Source: Taudactylus pleione (lineage: Eukaryota > Chordata > Amphibia > Anura > Myobatrachidae). From it: a stretch of 64,000 nucleotides of DNA. A model generated the notes under the pieces. That model did not search any database. It worked only from the letters and a program-made list of their open reading frames with translations, and was not told the origin of the DNA. Positions 1-9,569 of the stretch are shown in pieces. The translations under genes and the position numbers were made by a program. The stretch spans positions 62,001 through 126,000 of the forward strand of contig JAUIMM010002569.1 in the NCBI GenBank assembly GCA_031769625.1. The letters are read 5' to 3'. How positions within the stretch are numbered: position 1 is the stretch's first letter; the number at the start of each line of letters is the position of its first letter.

Positions 1-184
1 TAAGAGAAAACAGCAAATGCACGTTTTAGGCCAAAATGCATTGAAAGCAATGGAAACAACAAAAGCGCATACTTTGTGTTATCTTCTCTTGTAGCAAACA
101 CAGGCAGCTCAAAATTTCACTGGATGTGTTGAAGACCAAGACCAACAAATGTGATGTGAAATGGTTTTTCTCCCATGTTGCGTT
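1..184. repeat. Reference monomer, type A
   Basis: Type A has GCAAATGCACG at 13-23, GGCC at 29-32, GCATT at 38-42, GGAAAC, CTTCTCTT, GGCAGC and usually CCAAC. Other clear copies start at 737, 1841, 2761, 3497, 4049, 5522 and 8834. CpGs sit at register positions 22-23, 66-67 and 181-182. The short dyad CATTG-AAAG-CAATG lies at 39-52. The start point is an arbitrary register choice used for all positions in this annotation. Confidence 0.93.
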
Positions 185-368
185 TAAGAGAAAACAGCAA
201 ATGCACGTTTTAGGCCAAAATGCTTTGAAAGCAATGGAACCAACAAAAGCGCATACTTTGTGTTATCTCCTCTTGTAGCAAACACAGACAGCTCAAAATT
301 TCACTGGATGTGTTGAAGACCAAGACCCACAAATGTGATGTGAAATGGTTTTTCTCCCATGTTGCGTT
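185..368. repeat. Hybrid monomer, type B front with type C back
   Basis: The first part carries the type B marks GCAAATGCACG, GGCC and GCTTT. From GGAACC onward it carries the type C marks CTCCTCTT, GACAGC and CCCAC. Intact B (553) and intact C (1105) occur nearby, so this reads as a recombinant formed by exchange between register positions about 42 and 56. A gene-conversion tract would look the same. Confidence 0.75.
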
Positions 369-552
369 TAAGAGAAAACAGCAATTGCACGTTTTAGGCC
401 AAAATGCATTGAAAGCAATGGAAACAACAAAAGCGCATACTTTGTGTTATCTCCTCTTGTAGCAAACACAGGCAGCTCAAAATTTCACTGGATGTGTTGA
501 AGACCAAGATCAACAAATGTGATGTGAAATGGTTTTTCTCCCATGTTGCGTT

Positions 553-736
553 TAAGAGAAAACAGCAAATGCACGTTTTAGGCCAAAATGCTTTGAAAGC
601 AATGGAAACAACAAAAGCGCATACTTTGTGTTATCTCCACTTGTAGCAAACACAGACAGCTCAAAATTTCACTGGATGTGTTGAAGACCAAGACCCACAA
701 ATGTGATGTGAAATGGTTTTTCTCCCATGTTGCGTT
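553..736. repeat. Reference monomer, type B
   Basis: Type B has GCAAATGCACG, GGCC, GCTTT at 38-42, GGAAAC, CTCCACTT, GACAGC and CCCAC. It occurs twice per 5-monomer HOR in the first 9.5 kb (for example 1657, 2025, 2577, 2945). The A-to-T change at register 40 creates the odd palindrome TGCTTTGAAAGCA at 37-49, replacing the CATTG/CAATG dyad of other types. A sub-family carries TTTTACTCCC in place of TTTTTCTCCC at its end (for example near 10102, 15622, 16726, 18931, 42854, 60710). Confidence 0.92.
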
Positions 737-1104
737 TAAGAGAAAACAGCAAATGCACGTTTTAGGCCAAAATGCATTGAAAGCAATGGAAACAACAAAA
801 GCGCATACTTTGTGTTATCTTCTCTTGTAGCAAACACAGGCAGCTCAAAATTTCACTGGATGTGTTGAAGACCAAGACCAACAAATGTGATGTGAAATGG
901 TTTTTCTCCCATGTTGCGTTTAAGAGAAAACAGCAAATGCACGTTTTAGGTCAAAATGCTTTGAAAGCAATGGAAACAACAAAAGCGCATACTTTGTGTT
1001 ATCTCCACTTGTAGCAAACACAGACAGCTCAAAATTTCACTGGATGTGTTGAAGACCAAGACCCACAAATGTGATGTGAAATGGTTTTTCTCCCATGTTG
1101 CGTT

Positions 1105-1288
1105 TAAGAGAAAACAGCAATTGCTCGTTTTAGGCAAAAATGCATTGAAAGCAATGGAACCAACAAAAGCGCATACTTTGTGTTATCTCCTCTTGTAGCA
1201 AACACAGACAGCTCAAAATTTCACTGGATGTGTTGAAGACCAAGACCCACAAATGTGATGTGAAATGGTTTTTCTCCCATGTTGCGTT
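1105..1288. repeat. Reference monomer, type C
   Basis: Type C has GCAATTGCTCG, GGCA instead of GGCC at 29-32, GCATT, GGAACC, CTCCTCTT, GACAGC and CCCAC. The change A21 to T completes the perfect 10-bp palindrome AGCAATTGCT at register 12-21. Other copies start at 2209, 3129, 4970, 5890, 8282 and 9202. In the right half of the window a derived form has AGGTAAAAATG (for example 40875, 44555, 50260, 58355). Confidence 0.92.
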
Positions 1289-1472
1289 TAAGAGAAAACA
1301 GCAATTGCTCGTTTTAGGCAAAAATGCATTGAAAGCAATGGAACAAACAAAACCGCATACTTTGTGTTATCTCCTCTTGTAGCAAACACAGACAGCTCAA
1401 AATTTCACTGGATGTGTTGAAGACCAAGACCCACAAATGTGATGTGAAATGGTTTTTCTCCCATGTTGCGTT
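1289..1472. repeat. Monomer type C' (GAACAAAC variant)
   Basis: It matches type C except for GGAACAAAC in place of GGAACCAAC. Here it also has the private change AAACCGCAT near 1350. Further C' copies start at 7362, 13615, 18215, 20791 and 22262, often next to type C or E. The copy at 7362 carries TGTACCAAAC and a TGTTGTG change. Confidence 0.85.
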
Positions 1473-1656
1473 TAAGAGAAAACAGCAATTGCACGTTTTA
1501 GGCCAAAATGCATTGAAAGCAATGGAAACAACAAAAGCGCATACTTTGTGTTATCTCCTCTTGTAGCAAACACAGGCAGCTCAAAATTTCACTGGATGTG
1601 TTGAAGACCAAGACCAACAAATGTGATGTGAAATGGTTTTTCTCCCATGTTGCGTT
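1473..1656. repeat. Reference monomer, type D
   Basis: Type D has GCAATTGCACG, GGCC, GCATT, GGAAAC, CTCCTCTT, GGCAGC and CCAAC. It keeps the 8-bp core palindrome GCAATTGC but not the 10-bp form of type C. Other copies start at 369, 2393, 3313, 5154, 6074, 7546 and 8466. Sub-lineages are marked by AGTCCAAAATG (15851, 16955, 19163), by GGCGAAAATG (41980, 50814, 59460) and by ACAGTCAGC (for example 42787, 45916, 60450). Confidence 0.92.
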
Positions 1657-3496
1657 TAAGAGAAAACAGCAAATGCACGTTTTAGGCCAAAATGCTTTGA
1701 AAGCAATGGAAACAACAAAAGCGCATACTTTGTGTTATCTCCACTTGTAGCAAACACAGACAGCTCAAAATTTCACTGGATGTGTTGAAGACCAAGACCC
1801 ACAAATGTGATGTGAAATGGTTTTTCTCCCATGTTGCGTTTAAGAGAAAACAGCAAATGCACGTTTTAGGCCAAAATGCATTGAAAGCAATGGAAACAAC
1901 AAAAGTGCATACTTTGTGTTATCTTCTCTTGTAGCAAACACAGGCAGCTCAAAATTTCACTGGATGTGTTGAAGACCAAGACCCACAAATGTGATGTGAA
2001 ATGGTTTTTCTCCCATGTTGCGTTTAAGAGAAAACAGCAAATGCACGTTTTAGGCCAAAATGCTTTGAAAGCAATGGAAACAACAAAAGCGCATACTTTG
2101 TGTTATCTCCACTTGTAGCAAACACAGACAGCTCAAAATTTCACTGGATGTGTTGAAGACCAAGACCCACAAATGTGATGTGAAATGGTTTTTCTCCCAT
2201 GTTGCGTTTAAGAGAAAACAGCAATTGCTCGTTTTAGGCAAAAATGCATTGAAAGCAATGGAACCAACAAAAGCGCATACTTTGTGTTATCTCCTCTTGT
2301 AGCAAACACAGACAGCTCAAAATTTCACTGGATGTGTTGAAGACCAAGACCCACAAATGTGATGTGAAATGGTTTTTCTCCCATGTTGCGTTTAAGAGAA
2401 AACAGCAATTGCACGTTTTAGGCCAAAATGCATTGAAAGCAATGGAAACAACAAAAGCGCATACTTTGTGTTATCTCCTCTTGTAGCAAACACAGGCAGC
2501 TCAAAATTTCAGTGGATGTGTTGAAGACCAAGACCAACAAATGTGATGTGAAATGGTTTTTCTCCCATGTTGCGTTTAAGAGAAAACAGCAAATGCACGT
2601 TTTAGGCCAAAATGCTTTGAAAGCAATGGAAACAACAAAAGCGCATACTTTGTGTTATCTCCACTTGTAGCAAACACAGACAGCTCAAAATTTCACTGGA
2701 TGTGTTGAAGACCAAGACCCACAAATGTGATGTGAAATGGTTTTTCTCCCATGTTGCGTTTAAGAGAAAACAGCAAATGCACGTTTTAGGCCAAAATGCA
2801 TTGAAAGCAATGGAAACAACAAAAGCGCATACTTTGTGTTATCTTCTCTTGTAGCAAACACAGGCAGCTCAAAATTTCACTGGATGTGTTGAAGACCAAG
2901 ACCAACAAATGTGATGTGAAATGGTTTTTCTCCCATGTTGCGTTTAAGAGAAAACAGTAAATGCACGTTTTAGGCCAAAATGCTTTGAAAGCAATGGAAA
3001 CAACAAAAGCGCATACTTTGTGTTATCTCCACTTGTAGCAAACACAGACAGCTCAAAATTTCACTGGATGTGTTGAAGACCAAGACCCACAAATGTGATG
3101 TGAAATGGTTTTTCTCCCATGTTGCGTTTAAGAGAAAACAGCAATTGCTCGTTTTAGGCAAAAATGCATTGAAAGCAATGGAACCAACAAAAGCGCATAC
3201 TTTGTGTTATCTCCTCTTGTAGCAAACACAGACAGCTCAAAATTTCACTGGATGTGTTGAAGACCAAGACCCACAAATGTGATGTGAAATGGTTTTTCTC
3301 CCATGTTGCGTTTAAGAGAAAACAGCAATTGCACGTTTTAGGCCAAAATGCATTGAAAGCAATGGAAACAACAAAAGCGCATACTTTGTGTTATCTCCTC
3401 TTGTAGCAAACACAGGCAGCTCAAAATTTCACTGGATGTGTTGAAGACCAAGACCAACAAATGTGATGTGAAATGGTTTTTCTCCCATGTTGCGTT
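1657..3496. repeat. Two units of the 5-monomer HOR (B-A-B-C-D)
   Basis: Monomers starting at 1657, 1841, 2025, 2209 and 2393 read B, A, B, C, D, and the next five (2577 to 3313) repeat that order, giving a 920-bp period. The second unit carries the private mark CAGTAAATG near 2956. The same ten-monomer string recurs at 4418-6257 and 7730-9569 with the same private mark, so all three share an ancestor. Confidence 0.88.
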
Positions 3497-4048
3497 TAAG
3501 AGAAAACAGCAAATGCACGTTTTAGGCCAAAATGCATTGAAAGCAATGGAAACAACAAAAGCGCATACTTTGTGTTATCTTCTCTTGTAGCAAACACAGG
3601 CAGCTCAAAATTTCACTGGATGTGTTGAAGACCAAGACCAACAAATGTGATGTGAAATGGTTTTTCTCCCATGTTGCGTTTAAGAGAAAACAGCAAATGC
3701 ACGTTTTAGGCCAAAATGCTTTGAAAGCAATGGAAACAACAAAAGCGCATACTTTGTGTTATCTCCTCTTGTAGCAAACACAGGCAGCTCAAAATTTCAC
3801 TGGATGTGTTGAAGACCAAGACCAACAAATGTGATGTGAAATGGTTTTTCTCCCATGTTGCGTTTAAGAGAAAACAGCAATTGCACGTTTTAGGCCAAAA
3901 TGCATTGAAAGCAATGGAAACAACAAAAGCGCATACTTTGTGTTATCTCCTCTTGTAGCAAACACAGGCAGCTCAAAATTTCACTGGATGTGTTGAAGAC
4001 CAAGACCAACAAATGTGATGTGAAATGGTTTTTCTCCCATGTTGCGTT

Positions 4049-4417
4049 TAAGAGAAAACAGCAAATGCACGTTTTAGGCCAAAATGCATTGAAAGCAATG
4101 GAAACAACAAAAGCGCATACTTTGTGTTATCTTCTCTTGTAGCAAACACAGGCAGCTCAAAATTTCACTGGATGTGTTGAAGACCAAGACCAACAAATGT
4201 GATGTGAAATGGTTTTTCTCCCATGTTGCGTTTAAGAGAAAACAGCAAATGCACGTTTTAGGCCAAAATGCTTTGAAAGCAATGGAAACAACAAAAGCGC
4301 ATACTTTGTGTTATCTCCTCTTGTAGCAAACACAGGCAGCTCAAAAATTTCACTGGATGTGTTGAAGACCAAGACCAACAAATGTGATGTGAAATGGTTT
4401 TTCTCCCATGTTGCGTT
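4049..4417. repeat. A monomer plus hybrid B/D monomer with one extra base
   Basis: A type A monomer (4049) is followed by a monomer at 4233 with a B front (GCTTT) and D back (CTCCTCTT, GGCAGC, CCAAC). This second copy is 185 bp because of an extra A in CTCAAAAATTTC near 4343. The same B/D hybrid without the extra base is at 3681-3864. The extra base explains why later duplicates in this domain are offset by multiples of 184 plus 1. Confidence 0.8.
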
Positions 4418-6257
4418 TAAGAGAAAACAGCAAATGCACGTTTTAGGCCAAAATGCTTTGAAAGCAATGGAAACAACAAAAGCGCATACTTTGTGTTATC
4501 TCCACTTGTAGCAAACACAGACAGCTCAAAATTTCACTGGATGTGTTGAAGACCAAGACCCACAAATGTGATGTGAAATGGTTTTTCTCCCATGTTGCGT
4601 TTAAGAGAAAACAGCAAATGCACGTTTTAGGCCAAAATGCATTGAAAGCAATGGAAACAACAAAAGTGCATACTTTGTGTTATCTTCTCTTGTAGCAAAC
4701 ACAGGCAGCTCAAAATTTCACTGGATGTGTTGAAGACCAAGACCCACAAATGTGATGTGAAATGGTTTTTCTCCCATGTTGCATTTAAGAGAAAACAGCA
4801 AATGCACGTTTTAGGCCAAAATGCTTTGAAAGCAATGGAAACAACAAAAGCGCATACTTTGTGTTATCTCCACTTGTAGCAAACACAGACAGCTCAAAAT
4901 TTCACTGGATGTGTTGAAGACCAAGACCCACAAATGTGATGTGAAATGGTTTTTCTCCCATGTTGCGTTTAAGAGAAAACAGCAATTGCTCGTTTTAGGC
5001 AAAAATGCATTGAAAGCAATGGAACCAACAAAAGCGCATACTTTGTGTTATCTCCTCTTGTAGCAAACACAGACAGCTCAAAATTTCACTGGATGTGTTG
5101 AAGACCAAGACCCACAAATGTGATGTGAAATGGTTTTTCTCCCATGTTGCGTTTAAGAGAAAACAGCAATTGCACGTTTTAGGCCAAAATGCATTGAAAG
5201 CAATGGAAACAACAAAAGCGCATACTTTGTGTTATCTCCTCTTGTAGCAAACACAGGCAGCTCAAAATTTCAGTGGATGTGTTGAAGACCAAGACCAACA
5301 AATGTGATGTGAAATGGTTTTTCTCCCATGTTGCGTTTAAGAGAAAACAGCAAATGCACGTTTTAGGCCAAAATGCTTTGAAAGCAATGGAAACAACAAA
5401 AGCGCATACTTTGTGTTATCTCCACTTGTAGCAAACACAGACAGCTCAAAATTTCACTGGATGTGTTGAAGACCAAGACCCACAAATGTGATGTGAAATG
5501 GTTTTTCTCCCATGTTGCGTTTAAGAGAAAACAGCAAATGCACGTTTTAGGCCAAAATGCATTGAAAGCAATGGAAACAACAAAAGCGCATACTTTGTGT
5601 TATCTTCTCTTGTAGCAAACACAGGCAGCTCAAAATTTCACTGGATGTGTTGAAGACCAAGACCAACAAATGTGATGTGAAATGGTTTTTCTCCCATGTT
5701 GCGTTTAAGAGAAAACAGTAAATGCACGTTTTAGGCCAAAATGCTTTGAAAGCAATGGAAACAACAAAAGCGCATACTTTGTGTTATCTCCACTTGTAGC
5801 AAACACAGACAGCTCAAAATTTCATTGGATGTGTTGAAGACCAAGACCCACAAATGTGATGTGAAATGGTTTTTCTCCCATGTTGCGTTTAAGAGAAAAC
5901 AGCAATTGCTCGTTTTAGGCAAAAATGCATTGAAAGCAATGGAACCAACAAAAGCGCATACTTTGTGTTATCTCCTCTTGTAGCAAACACAGACAGCTCA
6001 AAATTTCACTGGATGTGTTGAAGACCAAGACCCACAAATGTGATGTGAAATGGTTTTTCTCCCATGTTGCGTTTAAGAGAAAACAGCAATTGCACGTTTT
6101 AGGCCAAAATGCATTGAAAGCAATGGAAACAACAAAAGCGCATACTTTGTGTTATCTCCTCTTGTAGCAAACACAGGCAGCTCAAAATTTCACTGGATGT
6201 GTTGAAGACCAAGACCAACAAATGTGATGTGAAATGGTTTTTCTCCCATGTTGCGTT
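4418..6257. repeat. Second copy of the ten-monomer block
   Basis: It reads B-A-B-C-D-B-A-B-C-D and matches 1657-3496 at an offset of 2761 bp (15 monomers plus 1). Shared private marks include AAAGTGCAT in the first A monomer (near 1915 and 4666), TTTCAGTGG in the D monomer and CAGTAAATG (near 5717). Private changes include GCATTTAAG near 4783 and TTTCATTGG near 5822. Confidence 0.87.
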
Positions 6258-6993
6258 TAAGAGAAAACAGCAAATGCACATTTTAGGCCAAAATGCATTG
6301 AAAGCAATGGAAACAACAAAAGCGCATACTTTGTGTTATCTTCTCTTGTAGCAAACACAGGCAGCTCAAAATTTCACTGGATGTGTTGAAGACCAAGACC
6401 AACAAATGTGATGTGAAATGGTTTTTCTCCCATGTTGCGTTTAAGAGAAAACAGCAAATGCACGTTTTAGGCCAAAATGCTTTGAAAGCAATGGAAACAA
6501 CAAAAGCGCATACTTTGTGTTATCTCCACTTGTAGCAAACACAGACAGCTCAAAATTTCACTGGATGTGTTGAAGACCAAGACCTACAAATGTGATGTGA
6601 AATGGTTTTTCTCCCATGTTGCATTTAAGAGAAAACAGCAATTGCTCGTTTTAGGCAAAAATGCATTGAAAGCAATGGAACCAACAAAAGCGCATACTTT
6701 GTGTTATCTCCTCTTGTAGCAAACACAGACAGCTCAAAATTTCACTGGATGTGTTGAAGACCAAGACCCACAAATGTGATGTGAAATGGTTTTTCTCCCA
6801 TGTTGCGTTTAAGAGAAAACAGCAATTGCACGTTTTAGGCCAAAATGCATTGAAAGCAATGGAAACAACAAAAGCGCATACTTTGTGTTATCTCCTCTTG
6901 TAGCAAACACAGGCAGCTCAAAATTTCACTGGATGTGTTGAAGACCAAGATCAACAAATGTGATGTGAAATGGTTTTTCTCCCATGTTGCGTT

Positions 6994-9385
6994 TAAGAGA
7001 AAACAGCAAATGCACGTTTTAGGTCAAAATGCTTTGAAAGCAATGGAAACAACAAAAGCGCATACTTTGTGTTATCTCCACTTGTAGCAAACACAGACAG
7101 CTCAAAATTTCACTGGATGTGTTGAAGACCAAGACCCACAAATGTGATGTGAAATGGTTTTTCTCCCATGTTGCGTTTAAGAGAAAACAGCAATTGCTCG
7201 TTTTAGGCAAAAATGCATTGAAAGCAATGGAACCAACAAAAGCGCATACTTTGTGTTATCTCCTCTTGTAGCAAACACAGACAGCTCAAAATTTCACTGG
7301 ATGTGTTGAAGACCAAGACCCACAAATGTGATGTGAAATGGTTTTTCTCCCATGTTGCGTTTAAGAGAAAACAGCAATTGCTCGTTTTAGGCAAAAATGC
7401 ATTGAAAGCAATGGAACAAACAAAAGCGCATACTTTGTGTTATCTCCTCTTGTACCAAACACAGACAGCTCAAAATTTCACTGGATGTGTTGAAGACCAA
7501 GACCCACAAATGTGTTGTGAAATGGTTTTTCTCCCATGTTGCATTTAAGAGAAAACAGCAATTGCACGTTTTAGGCCAAAATGCATTGAAAGCAATGGAA
7601 ACAACAAAAGCGCATACTTTGTGTTATCTCCTCTTGTAGCAAACACAGGCAGCTCAAAATTTCACTGGATGTGTTGAAGACCAAGACCAACAAATGTGAT
7701 GTGAAATGGTTTTTCTCCCATGTTGCGTTTAAGAGAAAACAGCAAATGCACGTTTTAGGCCAAAATGCTTTGAAAGCAATGGAAACAACAAAAGCGCATA
7801 CTTTGTGTTATCTCCACTTGTAGCAAACACAGACAGCTCAAAATTTCACTGGATGTGTTGAAGACCAAGACCCACAAATGTGATGTGAAATGGTTTTTCT
7901 CCCATGTTGCGTTTAAGAGAAAACAGCAAATGCACGTTTTAGGCCAAAATGCATTGAAAGCAATGGAAACAACAAAAGTGCATACTTTGTGTTATCTTCT
8001 CTTGTAGCAAACACAGGCAGCTCAAAATTTCACTGGATGTGTTGAAGACCAAGACCCACAAATGTGATGTGAAATGGTTTTTCTCCCATGTTGCGTTTAA
8101 GAGAAAACAGCAAATGCACGTTTTAGGCCAAAATGCTTTGAAAGCAATGGAAACAACAAAAGCGCATACTTTGTGTTATCTCCACTTGTAGCAAACACAG
8201 ACAGCTCAAAATTTCACTGGATGTGTTGAAGACCAAGACCCACAAATGTGATGTGAAATGGTTTTTCTCCCATGTTGCGTTTAAGAGAAAACAGCAATTG
8301 CTCGTTTTAGGCAAAAATGCATTGAAAGCAATGGAACCAACAAAAGCGCATACTTTGTGTTATCTCCTCTTGTAGCAAACACAGACTGCTCAAAATTTCA
8401 CTGGATGTGTTGAAGACCAAGACCCACAAATGTGATGTGAAATGGTTTTTCTCCCATGTTGCGTTTAAGAGAAAACAGCAATTGCACGTTTTAGGCCAAA
8501 ATGCATTGAAAGCAATGGAAACAACAAAAGCGCATACTTTGTGTTATCTCCTCTTGTAGCAAACACAGGCAGCTCAAAATTTCAGTGGATGTGTTGAAGA
8601 CCAAGACCAACAAATGTGATGTGAATTGGTTTTTCTCCCATGTTGCGTTTAAGAGAAAACAGCAAATGCACGTTTTAGGCCAAAATGCTTTGAAAGCAAT
8701 GGAAACAACAAAAGCGCATACTTTGTGTTATCTCCACTTGTAGCAAACACAGACAGCTCAAAATTTCACTGGATGTGTTGAAGACCAAGACCCACAAATG
8801 TGATGTGAAATGGTTTTTCTCCCATGTTGCGTTTAAGAGAAAACAGCAAATGCACGTTTTAGGCCAAAATGCATTGAAAGCAATGGAAACAACAAAAGCG
8901 CATACTTTGTGTTATCTTCTCTTGTAGCAAACACAGGCAGCTCAAAATTTCACTGGATGTGTTGAAGACCAAGACCAACAAATGTGATGTGAAATGGTTT
9001 TTCTCCCATGTTGCGTTTAAGAGAAAACAGTAAATGCACGTTTTAGGCCAAAATGCTTTGAAAGCAATGGAAACAACAAAAGCGCATACTTTGTGTTATC
9101 TCCACTTGTAGCAAACACAGACAGCTCAAAATTTCACTGGATGTGTTGAAGACCAAGACCCACAAATGTGATGTGAAATGGTTTTTCTCCCATGTTGCGT
9201 TTAAGAGAAAACAGCAATTGCTCGTTTTAGGCAAAAATGCATTGAAAGCAATGGAACCAACAAAAGCGCATACTTTGTGTTATCTCCTCTTGTAGCAAAC
9301 ACAGACAGCTCAAAATTTCACTGGATGTGTTGAAGACCAAGACCCACAAATGTGATGTGAAATGGTTTTTCTCCCATGTTGCGTT
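6994..9385. repeat. Long-range duplicate of 921-3312 (offset 6073 bp)
   Basis: Both segments begin with a type B monomer carrying AGGTCAAAATG and continue B-C-C'-D-B-A-B-C-D-B-A-B-C. The offset is 33 monomers plus the 1-bp insertion near 4343. Upstream, the D monomers at 369 and 6810 share the private AAGATCAAC, but the left copy has two extra monomers (B, A; 368 bp) between that D and the marked B. The right copy carries private changes such as TGTACCAAAC near 7452 and GACTGCTC near 8385. Confidence 0.87.
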
Positions 9386-9569
9386 TAAGAGAAAACAGCA
9401 ATTGCACGTTTTAGGCCAAAATGCATTGAAAGCAATGGAAACAACAAAAGCGCATACTTTGTGTTATCTCCTCTTGTAGCAAACACAGGCAGCTCAAAAT
9501 TTCACTGGATGTGTTGAAGACCAAGACCCACAAATGTGATGTGAAATGGTTTTTCTCCCATGTTGCGTT

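Noticed and set aside
1..184. Monomer as a dimer of two 92-bp halves
   Set aside because: Comparing 1-92 with 93-184 by eye shows no extended similarity beyond short A- and T-rich words.
1..184. tRNA- or SINE-derived repeat with Pol III A and B boxes
   Set aside because: I found no B-box-like GGTTCGANNCC word, no poly-A tail and no target-site duplications; copies are strictly tandem rather than dispersed.
2050..2241. 63-residue minus-strand open frame (starting MPKTSNCC), repeated dozens of times
   Set aside because: It is simply one frame across a bit more than one monomer. 184 is not a multiple of three, so the frame changes in each repeat and stops recur. There are no family motifs, the same frame appears wherever a C monomer follows a B or D, and nothing suggests selection on protein.
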